The position numbers and the translations under genes are program-made. Shown one piece after another: positions 8,555 through 17,817 of a stretch of 64,000 bases of DNA. The notes below the pieces were generated by a model, which ran no database searches, had not been told where the DNA came from, and worked only from the letters and a program-made list of their open reading frames with translations. The stretch's first letter is position 1, and each line of letters begins with the position of its first letter. This DNA is from Bacteroides muris (ex Afrizal et al. 2022) (GTDB lineage Bacteria > Bacteroidota > Bacteroidia > Bacteroidales > Bacteroidaceae), in the NCBI RefSeq assembly GCF_004793475.1, contig NZ_SRYZ01000003.1, positions 124,001 to 188,000 of the forward strand. The letters are read 5' to 3'.

Positions 8555-10588
8555 ATGAAAAATGTATTTCCTTTTCTACTCAGCCTATTATATTGCCTGA
8601 TATTTTCTCTTGCTATGCAAGCAGACAGCAGCCACCTGCTGCCCTATCCTCAGAAATTTGTACCTTCCGGAAAAGAATTCAATGCAAACATAGTGAGAAT
8701 TTCGAGCCCTGTACTTCAAAACGAATGGGAAGCCTTCGTCAAAGAACGTGGTGGCAAAGTCAAAGAGCAAGCAAACACGCTCATCGAAGTGAAACTAGTT
8801 GCAGCAATTGAAAGTGCCGCCTTGAATCAAGAAGAGGCATACCGACTGATAGTGGCTCCGAACAAAATTACCGTAGAGGCAGTGACAGAACGGGGGGTAT
8901 ATTGGGCCATGCAGACGCTTGCGCAACTGCAACATTCAAGGAAAAAAGGACTTAGTTTTGAAGGATGCACCATTACCGACTGGCCCTCTTTCCGCATCCG
9001 GGGCTTTTTACACGACGTAGGACGGCGATACATGTCCATGCAGGAATTGAAGAAGGAGATTGCCCTTCTGTCGAAGTTCAAAATCAACGTATTCCACTGG
9101 CACCTGACGGAAAACCAGTCCTGGCGTCTGCAAAGCAGAATATTTCCGATGCTGAATGACAGTGTAAACACCACCCGCATGCCGGGACAATATTATACCT
9201 TGGAAGAAGCACGGGAACTGGTAGATTTCTGTAAAGCACATCAAGTGTTACTGCTTCCCGAAATCGATATGCCGGGACATAGCGAAGCTTTTGTACGCAC
9301 CTTCCGCCACGACATGCAAAGTCCCGAAGGCATGAAGATATTAAAACTACTATTAGATGAAGTTTGCGAAACATTTGATGTTCCTTATTTGCATATTGGC
9401 ACGGATGAGGTTCGATTCACCAATCCTCACTTTGTACCCGAAATGGTATCTTATGTTCGCTCTAAAGGAAAAAAAGTAATTTCCTGGAATCCGGGATGGA
9501 AGTATCAGCCGGGCGACATAGACATGACCCATCTGTGGAGCTACCGGGGCAAGGCACAGAAAGGCATTCCTGCCATCGATTCCCGCTTCCATTACCTGAA
9601 CCATTTCGATACTTTCGGAGATGTCGTAGCCCTCTACAACAGCCGCATCTACAACGAAGAGCAGGGAAGCCATGATGTGGCCGGTGCCATCCTCGCCATC
9701 TGGAACGACCGTTATGTGGCCGACGAGCAGAATGTGATACTGGAAAACAATTTCTACCCCAACATGCTAGCGATGGCCGAACGAGCGTGGCGCGGAGGAG
9801 GCACAGAATATTTCGACAAGCATGGTACCATCCTTCCTCAAGAAGACTCGGAAGAATTCAAGGCATTTGCCGATTTTGAACGCAGGATGTTGTGGCACAA
9901 GGAATACACCTTTCAAAGCGAACCCTTCGCCTACGTCAGACAGACGAACGTAAAATGGAACATTACCGACGCTTTTCCAAACGAAGGCGATTTGACTCGT
10001 TCCTTCCCACCCGAACAGGAAGAGTGGAAAGATGCCTATCAGTACGAAGGCAAGACGTATGGTGTACGTCCGGCCACCGGTGCAGGCATCTATCTGCGTC
10101 ATGTGTGGGGAACATTGGTCCCAACCTATTATAAGAATCCGCAGGAGAACCATACTGCATACGCCTACACTTGGGTCTACTCTCCACGCGAACAGCAAGT
10201 AGGATTATGGGCCGAAACCCAGAACTACTCGCGTTCGGAACCGGACCTACCGCCTCCCGCAGGCAAATGGGACTACCGGGAAAGCCGTATCTGGATAAAC
10301 GGTGAGGAGATTGCTCCTCCTGTCTGGACGGCTACCCACCGGAAAAAAAGTAATGAAACGGTGCTGGGCAATGAAAATTGCGTATCGCGTCCACCCATCC
10401 CCGTGCACTTGCAGAAAGGCTGGAACAAGGTACTGTTGAAACTACCTGTCGGAAAATTCACTACCCCCGAAGTGCGACTGGTGAAATGGATGTTTACAGC
10501 GGTATTCGTGACTCCCGACGGAGAGAAAGCCGTAGAAGAACTCATTTATTCGCCTGAAAAGAAATTAACGAATAAGAAACTGTTTTAA
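8555..10588 (+). CDS. GH20 beta-N-acetylhexosaminidase, exported
   Basis: This enzyme would remove terminal beta-linked GlcNAc or GalNAc from host glycans by substrate-assisted catalysis. The 677 residues have a Sec signal (MKNVFPFLLSLLYCLIFSLA), a GH20b-like N-terminal domain, and the TIM barrel from ~145 (RIRGFLHDVGRRYMSMQEL, NVFHWHLTENQSWR, LLPEIDMPGHSEAF). The catalytic pair is Asp284-Glu285 in HIGTDEVRF. The family usually has HIGGDE, so Thr replaces the second Gly. After the barrel are ~240 residues of an extra beta-rich domain that I cannot name. Desialylated glycans from the neighbouring esterase/SusCD system would be natural substrates. Confidence 0.88.
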   Translation: MKNVFPFLLSLLYCLIFSLAMQADSSHLLPYPQKFVPSGKEFNANIVRISSPVLQNEWEAFVKERGGKVKEQANTLIEVKLVAAIESAALNQEEAYRLIVAPNKITVEAVTERGVYWAMQTLAQLQHSRKKGLSFEGCTITDWPSFRIRGFLHDVGRRYMSMQELKKEIALLSKFKINVFHWHLTENQSWRLQSRIFPMLNDSVNTTRMPGQYYTLEEARELVDFCKAHQVLLLPEIDMPGHSEAFVRTFRHDMQSPEGMKILKLLLDEVCETFDVPYLHIGTDEVRFTNPHFVPEMVSYVRSKGKKVISWNPGWKYQPGDIDMTHLWSYRGKAQKGIPAIDSRFHYLNHFDTFGDVVALYNSRIYNEEQGSHDVAGAILAIWNDRYVADEQNVILENNFYPNMLAMAERAWRGGGTEYFDKHGTILPQEDSEEFKAFADFERRMLWHKEYTFQSEPFAYVRQTNVKWNITDAFPNEGDLTRSFPPEQEEWKDAYQYEGKTYGVRPATGAGIYLRHVWGTLVPTYYKNPQENHTAYAYTWVYSPREQQVGLWAETQNYSRSEPDLPPPAGKWDYRESRIWINGEEIAPPVWTATHRKKSNETVLGNENCVSRPPIPVHLQKGWNKVLLKLPVGKFTTPEVRLVKWMFTAVFVTPDGEKAVEELIYSPEKKLTNKKLF

Positions 10589-10650
10589 TTTCCCTTCAGT
10601 TTTCTCTTTCTTCTGAGGAAACTTGAAAAAAGAAAATCAAAACAGTTTCT
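10575..10650 (+). terminator. Long inverted repeat at GH20/SGNH junction
   Basis: agaaactgtttt (10575-10586) and aaaacagtttct (10639-10650) are perfect 12-bp arms with 52 bases between them. The intervening pyrimidine-rich and purine-rich halves can pair further. It overlaps the GH20 stop codon and ends 20 bases before the next gene. It could be a terminator, an RNA-processing site or a modulator of downstream expression. There is no clean T-run. Confidence 0.45.
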
Positions 10651-10670
10651 AAATAAAACACTCAATCGAT

Positions 10671-12419
10671 ATGACCATGAAAAAAAGATATGCCCTATTG
10701 TTGCTTCTCCTTATAGGCAGTTTGCATACACAGGCTCAAATTAAATGGAGCAATCCTCTAGATCAGCCCTTTCCGGTCATTCGTGGCAGAGCATGGCATA
10801 ATGAGCAACAAGGAACTTACGCCCGTCTACCCCTGAAAGCGAAAAACTTGGTAAACAAAGCGGTCTGGAACTTGTCCCAACAGAGTGCCGGTCTATCCAT
10901 AGCTTTTTACAGCAATTCACCGGAAATAAAAATAAAATACACGGTAACTGGAGGACGAAGTATGGCCCACATGCCTGCTACAGGCGTTTCGGGCGTTGAC
11001 CTTTATGCCACAGACAGAAACGGTGGAAGCCGCTGGTGTGCCGCCAAATACTCTTTGGGCGACACCCTCGTTTATACCTATGACGGACTTACTTACGAAG
11101 ACGCTTCGAACAAGGGCTACGAATATACATTATTTCTACCTCTTTACAATTCGGTTTCTTTTCTTGAAATCGGAGTAAAAGACAACGCTTCCATCAGTTT
11201 CATTCCCGTCTCTGAAGAGAAGCCTTTAGTAGTATACGGCACATCCATCGCCCAAGGCGCTTGTGCCTCGCGCCCAGGCATGGCTTGGATAAACATCATA
11301 AACAGAACCATGGAACATCCAGTTGTCAATTTAGGCTTTTCTGGAAGTGGCAAACTCGAGAAAGAACTCTTCGAGCTATTGGCAGAAACGGATGCAAAGC
11401 TCTACATCATAGACTGTATGCCTAACATGATTTCTCCCGCTGATACTGCTGTTATCGCAGAACGCATCCTGACAGGAATAAAAACACTCCGTACCCGTAA
11501 CCAAGCCCCTGTTTTGTTAGTAGAACACAGCGGCTACATGAATGAATATACATCAGACCGCGCAGAAGCATCCTACAGAGCGTCAAATCGCCAACTACGG
11601 AAAGCATACAACACGCTGATGCAGCAAGAACCCGACATCTACTACCTGACAAAGGAAGAAATCGGCCTGTCAATGGATGCCATGGTCGAAGGGGTACATC
11701 CCAGTGACCTGGGTATGCAACAATACGCTGATAGCTATGTAAAGAAAATCCGTGAAATTTTGAAAGAAGAAACAGGAACAGAATCGACCTGCATTCCTTG
11801 TAAACAGCAAAGAGACCCTTATGACTGGCAGGCAAGGCACGAACAGATTTTGAAATTAAACCGTACTGATTCTCCAGAAGCAGTCATTATCGGCAATTCG
11901 ATAGTCCATTATTGGGCAGGCGAACCGCTTGCCCACCAGCAACGGGGCAAACATGCTTGGAGTCGTCTGTTCAAAGGAACGAAGGTGCATAACCTGGGCT
12001 TCGGTTGGGACAAGATTGAGAACGTGCTTTGGCGTATCTATCATGGAGAGTTGGATGGCTACGAGGCAAAAAATATTTTCATGCTGATAGGAACCAATAA
12101 CTTGCAGTTCAATACAGACCACGAAATCATAGAAGGAATTGTATTCACCGCAAAAGCCATACGTGAAAGACAACCCTCTGCCAAGCTGCATGTGATTGGA
12201 ATCCTGCCAAGAAAAGGGCAAGAGCAACGAATTGCCCACATCAATACCGAATTGCAGCAAGAATTGGTAAAAAGTAATGCTATTTATATAGACCTTACCC
12301 CTTTCCTTACTAAGAGAGACGGACGAATAGATGAATCTTTGTTTGGCGACGGACTGCATCCGAATGAAAAAGGGTATAAAAAAATAGCCGAAGCTCTTTT
12401 GAAAGAACGGATGTTATAG
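10671..12419 (+). CDS. Double SGNH/GDSL esterase, exported
   Basis: This is a 582-residue secreted protein with a signal peptide (RYALLLLLLIGSLHTQAQ) and two SGNH hydrolase units. After a beta-sandwich-like N-terminal part (~30-175), the first unit shows VVYGTSIAQGACASR, NLGFSGSGKLE and VEGVHPSDLG. The second (~395-582) shows AVIIGNSIVHYW, NLGFGWDKIENVLWR, IGTNN and GDGLHPNEKG, like PAF-acetylhydrolase/sialate esterase relatives. Both units keep Ser, Gly, Asn and Asp-x-x-His blocks. It probably removes acyl groups from host glycans together with the esterase at the window start. The exact ester is unknown. Confidence 0.8.
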   Translation: MTMKKRYALLLLLLIGSLHTQAQIKWSNPLDQPFPVIRGRAWHNEQQGTYARLPLKAKNLVNKAVWNLSQQSAGLSIAFYSNSPEIKIKYTVTGGRSMAHMPATGVSGVDLYATDRNGGSRWCAAKYSLGDTLVYTYDGLTYEDASNKGYEYTLFLPLYNSVSFLEIGVKDNASISFIPVSEEKPLVVYGTSIAQGACASRPGMAWINIINRTMEHPVVNLGFSGSGKLEKELFELLAETDAKLYIIDCMPNMISPADTAVIAERILTGIKTLRTRNQAPVLLVEHSGYMNEYTSDRAEASYRASNRQLRKAYNTLMQQEPDIYYLTKEEIGLSMDAMVEGVHPSDLGMQQYADSYVKKIREILKEETGTESTCIPCKQQRDPYDWQARHEQILKLNRTDSPEAVIIGNSIVHYWAGEPLAHQQRGKHAWSRLFKGTKVHNLGFGWDKIENVLWRIYHGELDGYEAKNIFMLIGTNNLQFNTDHEIIEGIVFTAKAIRERQPSAKLHVIGILPRKGQEQRIAHINTELQQELVKSNAIYIDLTPFLTKRDGRIDESLFGDGLHPNEKGYKKIAEALLKERML

Positions 12420-12464
12420 AATTACCTGTAGTATGCCTGGTAATGGCACATCAAGCAAATATGC

Positions 12465-12510
12465 AACAAGGCAGGCTATCCCATTTTTTATGAAAACAGC
12501 CTGCCTTGTT
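12465..12510. terminator. Bidirectional terminator between convergent genes
   Basis: The arms aacaaggcaggct (12465-12477) and agcctgccttgtt (12498-12510) form a perfect 13-bp stem with a 20-base loop. It sits between the rightward esterase and the leftward yhcH-type gene, so it can serve both transcripts. Confidence 0.75.
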
Positions 12511-12526
12511 ATGAAACAAAAAAACA

Positions 12527-12973
12527 TCAAAGCTTTACTTTAGCAATCAGCTTACGTATCTTTCCCTCACCGATAACCGGAGCATGGGGATCCTCAGGAT
12601 AGACAATCGCAAACTGCCCAGGAAGCAAATCAACGAAAGTGGTTGGTACATCCGAATAGAGTGCACAATCTCCCTCTTCCTCGTAAGGTTTGATTTCGGT
12701 TTCCAAATCCTCGATAGCCTTCCAGCCTATTCTCTCCTTGCCCTCGAGCAAGATATGCACATCAATATAAGCACGATGCAACTCAAGCACCTGCTTCTCG
12801 GCTGCTACACCTTCCGGATTCACATTGTTAATGAACAAATCATCCCCTTTTATCTCGATGCGACCTAATTCGGCATGCAACAAGTCGTGCGACTTGACAT
12901 AATCGAAAAGAGTCTTGAACAACGGGTGGAGGGACTCCACCCGTTGACTGTTTTGCAAATTAGATACAATCAT
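12527..12973 (-). CDS. YhcH/YjgK/YiaL family protein (possible sialic acid anomerase)
   Basis: This is a 148-residue cupin-like protein of the YhcH (DUF386) family. Family features visible are ELHRAYIDVHILLEGKERIGW, YEEEGDCALY, LLPGQFAIVYPEDPHAP and IRKLIAKVKL, with His and Glu residues in metal-ligand positions. In E. coli the homologous YhcH sits in the nan operon and has been assigned as a Neu5Ac anomerase (NanQ). Here it is the last gene of the leftward nanA operon, 13 bases after the transporter, which supports that role. Cytoplasmic, as no signal peptide is seen. Confidence 0.85.
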   Translation of the reverse strand: MIVSNLQNSQRVESLHPLFKTLFDYVKSHDLLHAELGRIEIKGDDLFINNVNPEGVAAEKQVLELHRAYIDVHILLEGKERIGWKAIEDLETEIKPYEEEGDCALYSDVPTTFVDLLPGQFAIVYPEDPHAPVIGEGKIRKLIAKVKL

Positions 12974-12986
12974 ACCAGTTATTCCA

Positions 12987-14222
12987 TTATTCCAAATTAT
13001 CAGTTCTCGGGCGTAAGAAATAGAGCTGAAGAGCCAATGCTACCAATACAACTCCACTCAACATAGCAAATCCCATACCCAAATTACCACCATCGGTCCA
13101 GCGTCCCAACAAGTGGGTAACGGCAGCACCGGCAAACACACCCGTCATATTCATGATACCGTATGCCGTTCCGCGGTGTTTAGCCGAAACAAACTGGCAA
13201 AGTATAGGCATATTGTTGGCATCAAAGATACCATAACCCACACCGAACAGCAATCCGGCTCCTACTACACTCACAAAGCTGTGCCCCATACCGAGCAGCA
13301 ACAGTGAAGGAACAGTCATTCCCAAGCCAATAGCACCTGTATAGACACGTCCGCGGATATTCTTCTGTACCCAACGGTCGGACATCACACCACCAACCAA
13401 TACTCCCACAAAGGAAGAAACGGCAATAGTAATCGTAGAAATAGGTCCTGCTTCAGCCATTGGTATATTCAGGCTCTCTGCAAACAAAGTAGGCAACCAA
13501 TTCTTGGTAGCCCATCCCGGAAGACTGGGAGCTGCAAAATAAAACAATATGACCCAAAATGCCCAATTAGATAACACTACAGACAAACCGCCCAACAACG
13601 AAGTCTTCTTTCCGTTCACAGCAGGTTGCAGCTTGGCAATCTTTATACGTTCAGGATTCTCATGCAAGAACAGCAACAATACAAAGGAATAGATTATTCC
13701 GATAATACCGAACCAATGAAACGCTGTATGCCAAGAAAAAGCAGCCGCCACCGTGGCACCGAAACCACCAATGGCCTGTCCTACATAAAGACCGGTCATG
13801 TGAATACCGATAGCCAAAGAGCGGGACTTATCCTGATGCCAATCGGCAATCAACGACAGAGCAGAAGGGATATAGAGCGCTTCGCTGATACCCATAAAAG
13901 CACGAAGCCAATACAATTCCTGAAAAGAATCGGCATAACCCATCATGTAGGTAACCGCCGACCAGACAAACAGACTGCCGACTACCAACCATTTACGGCT
14001 CACGCGATCGGCCACCATCCCTGCCACCGGACTCATAAATCCGTAAATCCACAAGAACACTGCCATCAATGCACCGAAAGCTTCTGCCTTACCCAATTCC
14101 ACAATATCTACTTTCATAGCCTCCTGCATGGTGGAAAGCATCTGCCGATCCATATAGTTAAGCAGAGCCACCACCCACAAAAGAGCTACCACTATCCAAG
14201 GATAGCTTTTTGAATTTTTCAT
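12987..14222 (-). CDS. nanT: MFS transporter, likely sialic acid importer
   Basis: This is a 411-residue inner-membrane permease with 12 predicted hydrophobic segments. It shows the MFS loop motif VADRVSRKWLVVG between segments 2 and 3, and SDRWVQKNIRGRVY at the equivalent place in the second half. It begins KNSKSYPWIVVALLWVVALLNYMDRQ. It lies between the epimerase and YhcH genes of the nanA operon, so Neu5Ac import across the inner membrane is the natural job, as for nanT in the B. fragilis nanLET operon. Substrate is inferred from context only; ManNAc or GlcNAc are alternatives. Confidence 0.82.
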   Translation of the reverse strand: MKNSKSYPWIVVALLWVVALLNYMDRQMLSTMQEAMKVDIVELGKAEAFGALMAVFLWIYGFMSPVAGMVADRVSRKWLVVGSLFVWSAVTYMMGYADSFQELYWLRAFMGISEALYIPSALSLIADWHQDKSRSLAIGIHMTGLYVGQAIGGFGATVAAAFSWHTAFHWFGIIGIIYSFVLLLFLHENPERIKIAKLQPAVNGKKTSLLGGLSVVLSNWAFWVILFYFAAPSLPGWATKNWLPTLFAESLNIPMAEAGPISTITIAVSSFVGVLVGGVMSDRWVQKNIRGRVYTGAIGLGMTVPSLLLLGMGHSFVSVVGAGLLFGVGYGIFDANNMPILCQFVSAKHRGTAYGIMNMTGVFAGAAVTHLLGRWTDGGNLGMGFAMLSGVVLVALALQLYFLRPRTDNLE

Positions 14223-14248
14223 TGTACTATATTTTAATTAAGGTCTTA

Positions 14249-15433
14249 TCATTTTGAAAGTAATTCATTACACAACATACAACCCTTTATCATCATACGG
14301 GGGATATGGAAAGGGCCTTTGAATATATTTCCTTTAGCAGGCTGTGCCACAGTACCGTCACGATGAAGATAACCATACCATTCACCGTACTCCTTGTCGG
14401 GGAAGCAGGCATACGTCCAGTCACTGATTTGCTTGTGCATCTCCAGATACTTTTCGTCTGCAGTAGCCTGATAAGCATAAAGGGTGGCAATGATGGCTTC
14501 GGTCTGCGGCCACCAGAATTTCATGTCCTGCGAATAATCCTGGCAGGGCAGGTTTCGGCAATCGCGGAAGTTAATGATTCCGCCAAATTCCTTATCCCAT
14601 CCCCACTCCCACGACCAGTCAAGTATAGTGACGGCAAGCTCCACTAACTTTTTGTCCCAGTTGCGGTATTTTGCTTCTTCCAGAAGGAACCAAGAAGTCT
14701 CGATACAATGTCCCGGATTGATGGCACGACCGTTGCATGTATCGATAAACTCTCCATTCGGCCCTACCATTTCGAGCAAAGCTTTGAATTCGGGGTGAAT
14801 GAAATACTTGCTTAATAGCATTATAGAATCATCTATCTGGCTGCTCAACACCGGATCATCAATAGCAACACGAATGCGCGAAGCCGTATTGATGAGAATC
14901 ATCGTAATGGAATGCCCCTGTGCCTCCAGCGCTTTCAGGTACTTCGGTTCCAAGATGCCCGGGGTGGCAACAAAATGCCGTATGCGCTTGAAAAGAGCAA
15001 GTGCTTTTTCTGCATAGCTGCAATCACCGGATGCTATGGCATATTCCGACATAGCTATGGCAGCAAAGCATTCGGAAAAGACATAACGTCGCTTGCGAAG
15101 CGGAGTGCCGTCTTCCTTCACTTCAAAATACATACGACCATCTTCGTCGAAACAATATTTTTCGATAAAGTCTATGCAACTTTTGGAAGCCGCCAGCCAT
15201 TCGGCATTCTTCTCGACATTATTATATGCAAAAGCAGCAATAAAGCCGAAACGCCCCTGAAACCAAACGGACTTAGTAGTATCAATCAGCGAACCATCCC
15301 GATTGATACACGTATAAACTCCACCATGTTTGCTGTCTAACCCATGTTTCAACCAAAAAGGCATAATATTACCTATCAGATCTTGCCGATAGGAATCAGC
15401 CCACATCTGCAAATAGTGTGTTGTCGAGTCCAT
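14249..15433 (-). CDS. nanE: N-acylglucosamine 2-epimerase (AGE family)
   Basis: This enzyme would convert ManNAc from the lyase to GlcNAc in the cytoplasm. The 394 residues form an (alpha/alpha)6 barrel of the renin-binding-protein/AGE family. Recognizable stretches are FWLKHGLDSKHGGVYTCIN, SVWFQGRFGF, NPGHCIETSWF, KFWWPQTEAI and EWYGYLHRDG. The barrel histidines expected to catalyse epimerization fall in GHCIE and the HRDG/HIPRMM region. It starts 5 bases after the nanA stop and precedes the transporter by 26. B. fragilis uses this AGE type rather than the short bacterial NanE type (family knowledge). Confidence 0.88.
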   Translation of the reverse strand: MDSTTHYLQMWADSYRQDLIGNIMPFWLKHGLDSKHGGVYTCINRDGSLIDTTKSVWFQGRFGFIAAFAYNNVEKNAEWLAASKSCIDFIEKYCFDEDGRMYFEVKEDGTPLRKRRYVFSECFAAIAMSEYAIASGDCSYAEKALALFKRIRHFVATPGILEPKYLKALEAQGHSITMILINTASRIRVAIDDPVLSSQIDDSIMLLSKYFIHPEFKALLEMVGPNGEFIDTCNGRAINPGHCIETSWFLLEEAKYRNWDKKLVELAVTILDWSWEWGWDKEFGGIINFRDCRNLPCQDYSQDMKFWWPQTEAIIATLYAYQATADEKYLEMHKQISDWTYACFPDKEYGEWYGYLHRDGTVAQPAKGNIFKGPFHIPRMMIKGCMLCNELLSK

Positions 15434-15438
15434 AATTA

Positions 15439-16356
15439 TCAGAATTTATTACAATGTTCAAAAAAGTGAATTGCTTCCAACTCGGCTTTCATACGCAATT
15501 CCTCTTCGTCAGTCATATTTTGGAACGGAGTACGATTCTTGCCCAAATCCAAGCCTATCAGTTTCATGATGCGCTTGCCACCCACGATATTGCCGCGGAA
15601 ATGGCATATCACGTTAATGACTTCCTGAGAGAAGTTCTGCAGTTGGCGTGCTTTTTCCAAATCACCCGCTTTCCACGCATCAATGATGCCAACCAGGTTT
15701 ACTCCATTATAATTGGTAGTACCGCCAATACCGCCTTGTGCTCCCCCCATGGCAAGGCAAGGAAGAATCGTTTCGTCTTGTCCATGCAGCATATCATACT
15801 TACCGTTCTTGTACAGACGGCATTGATTATATTCATACATGCTCTCAAAGGTGTATTTTATTCCGGCAAAATTGGGAATACGACCATCTACAGCTTCCAG
15901 AAATGCTACCATCGAAAGGAAAGCACCGTTGAATGCCGGAATATGATAATAATAGAAAGGAAGATTGGGAGCACCGCAAGCTATCTCTTCGCAATATTTC
16001 ACCAACTCTTCTACACGACCTACTTTGGGGAAAGGAGGTGCCATAGCTCCAATGCCCCATGCACCAATCTTCTGTGCATGCTCGGCAAGCTTACGGCTGG
16101 ACTTCACACAACAGCTACCTACATGTACGATTACCTTAAAGCCTTCCGGAGCCACTTCTACCCATCGTTCAGCCAATTTCATACGCTCCTCATCAGTAAG
16201 CATATAGCCTTCGCCAGAGGAACCATTGATAAATACACCTTTCAGTCCATTCTTCACCAACATCCGAGCATACGCCTCAATCGGTTCATAGTTTACTTCA
16301 CCATTTTCATAGAACGGAGTGAACGGCGCATTGATTAATCCAATAATCTTTTCCAT
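15439..16356 (-). CDS. nanA: N-acetylneuraminate lyase
   Basis: This enzyme would cleave Neu5Ac to ManNAc and pyruvate in the cytoplasm. The 305 residues form a class I aldolase barrel of the DapA/NanA family. It shows GLINAPFTPF, the substrate carboxylate loop FINGSSGEGYMLT, the FYYYHIPAF tyrosine region, and the Schiff-base lysine in FAGIKYTFES. It is first in the leftward operon nanA-nanE-nanT-yhcH, whose members are 5-26 bases apart. The operon matches nanLET of B. fragilis with YhcH added. A ROK regulator is divergent 252 bases away. Confidence 0.92.
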   Translation of the reverse strand: MEKIIGLINAPFTPFYENGEVNYEPIEAYARMLVKNGLKGVFINGSSGEGYMLTDEERMKLAERWVEVAPEGFKVIVHVGSCCVKSSRKLAEHAQKIGAWGIGAMAPPFPKVGRVEELVKYCEEIACGAPNLPFYYYHIPAFNGAFLSMVAFLEAVDGRIPNFAGIKYTFESMYEYNQCRLYKNGKYDMLHGQDETILPCLAMGGAQGGIGGTTNYNGVNLVGIIDAWKAGDLEKARQLQNFSQEVINVICHFRGNIVGGKRIMKLIGLDLGKNRTPFQNMTDEEELRMKAELEAIHFFEHCNKF

Positions 16357-16390
16357 TTTCTATATTTTATTTAAGATTAGTATTTGGATG

Positions 16391-16398
16391 CAAATATA
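16391..16398 (-). promoter_or_regulatory. -7 box candidate for nan operon
   Basis: On the minus strand this reads TATATTTG, matching TAnnTTTG, 34 bases before the nanA start codon. No TTTG -33 box sits at normal spacing, so expression may need an activator or be tuned by the divergent ROK regulator. Confidence 0.5.
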
Positions 16399-16564
16399 AA
16401 CCAAATTTACAAACCACATCGCATTTAATAAAATATTTAACTAATAAAAGCAACATTTTTATAATAGCTTCCACACATACGACTAATAATCATTTGATAA
16501 TGTGTAATAGTGTATTATAACATAAATTCACAAGCCAAAAGAGAAGTATATCAAAGACATTCCT

Positions 16565-16572
16565 TATTTTTG
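16565..16572 (+). promoter_or_regulatory. -7 box candidate for ROK regulator
   Basis: TATTTTTG matches TAnnTTTG and lies 36 bases before the ROK ATG at 16609. With the box at 16391 it gives a divergent promoter pair in the 252-base gap, a likely place for a NagC/ROK operator. Confidence 0.45.
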
Positions 16573-16608
16573 TAACAAATTAATAGCCAATAACATCTCT
16601 AAATTGAC

Positions 16609-17817
16609 ATGAAACCAATTTTGTTAGAAGAAATAAAAGCAGGGACTAAAAATGCCTTAGTCAAAAAGAAGATTATCACTTATTACATATATAATGGCCC
16701 ATCGACCATTACCAGCCTATCCAAAGAACTAAATTTAAGTGTCCCTACCGTCACGAAATTCATCAATGAGATGTGCGAAGAAGGCTACATACACGAATAT
16801 GGCAAACAAGGCACCAATAGCGGACGTCGCCCCAGCTTGTACGGACTGGATGCCGAATCTGGCTATTTCATCGGGGTGGATATCAAGCAATTTACCATCA
16901 ATATAGGGCTGATGAACTTCAAGGGAGATATGGTGGACTTAAAGATGAGCATCCCTTATCACTGTAAAAACACTCCGGACAGCCTGGACGGACTATGCCA
17001 GCTGATAACCAGATTCATCAAAAGAGTAAATATCAAAAAAGAGAGAATACTCAATGTCAATATCAACATTTCCGGAAGAGTGAACCCTGAATCGGGCTAC
17101 AGCTACAGCTGGTTCAACTTTGAAGAACGTCCCCTTACGGAAGTCATGGCTGAAAAACTAGGTTGCACGGTTACTATTGACAATGACACAAGAGCTATGA
17201 CCTACGGTGAATTCCTGCAAGGAAACGTTGAGGGAAAAAAGAACATACTTTTCATCAACATGAGTTGGGGACTGGGAGTGGGCATCATCATCAACGGTGA
17301 AATCTATGCCGGAAAATCCGGTTTTTCCGGTGAATTAGGACACATGCCTGCATACAACAACGAAATAATATGCCATTGCGGGAAAAAGGGTTGCCTTGAA
17401 ACGGAAACTTCCGGCTCAGCACTGCACCGTATTCTTCTGGAGCGCATCGCCCATGGCGAACAGTCCATACTATCCCATAGAACGCAAGATACAGAAAAAC
17501 CGCTGACACTGGACGAAATAATAGATGCCATCAACAAAGAAGACCTCTTATGTATTGAGATTATAGAGGAAATCGGCCAGAAATTGGGTAAACAAATAGC
17601 AGGGCTGATAAACCTGTTCAATCCGGAATTGGTCATCATCGGAGGGACGATTTCCCAAACGGAGGATTACATATTACAGCCCATAAAGAGCGCCATTCGC
17701 AAATATTCACTCAATTTGGTAAATCAGGATTCCACCATTGCCCTTTCCAAACTAAAAAGCAAAGCCGGGGTCATCGGTGCATGTATGCTGGCGCGCAGCA
17801 AAACGTTTGAATGCTGA
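16609..17817 (+). CDS. ROK-family transcriptional regulator (NagC/NanR-like role)
   Basis: This is a 402-residue regulator. Residues ~15-65 form a winged helix-turn-helix (KKIITYYIYNGPSTITSLSK, then LSVPTVTKFINEMCEEGYI). The ROK sugar-binding domain follows, with VDIKQFTINIGL, INMSWGLGVGIIINGEIY, GELGHM and the zinc site CHCGKKGCLE. It is divergent from nanA, so it probably senses ManNAc, GlcNAc or a phosphate ester and controls the nan operon and perhaps the surrounding locus. Whether it represses or activates cannot be read from sequence. Its last 66 bases overlap the end of the convergent esterase gene. Confidence 0.87.
   Translation: MKPILLEEIKAGTKNALVKKKIITYYIYNGPSTITSLSKELNLSVPTVTKFINEMCEEGYIHEYGKQGTNSGRRPSLYGLDAESGYFIGVDIKQFTINIGLMNFKGDMVDLKMSIPYHCKNTPDSLDGLCQLITRFIKRVNIKKERILNVNINISGRVNPESGYSYSWFNFEERPLTEVMAEKLGCTVTIDNDTRAMTYGEFLQGNVEGKKNILFINMSWGLGVGIIINGEIYAGKSGFSGELGHMPAYNNEIICHCGKKGCLETETSGSALHRILLERIAHGEQSILSHRTQDTEKPLTLDEIIDAINKEDLLCIEIIEEIGQKLGKQIAGLINLFNPELVIIGGTISQTEDYILQPIKSAIRKYSLNLVNQDSTIALSKLKSKAGVIGACMLARSKTFEC

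Noticed and set aside
15454..16338. 294-codon plus-strand open frame
   Set aside because: It is antisense to nanA, whose catalytic motifs are clear on the other strand.
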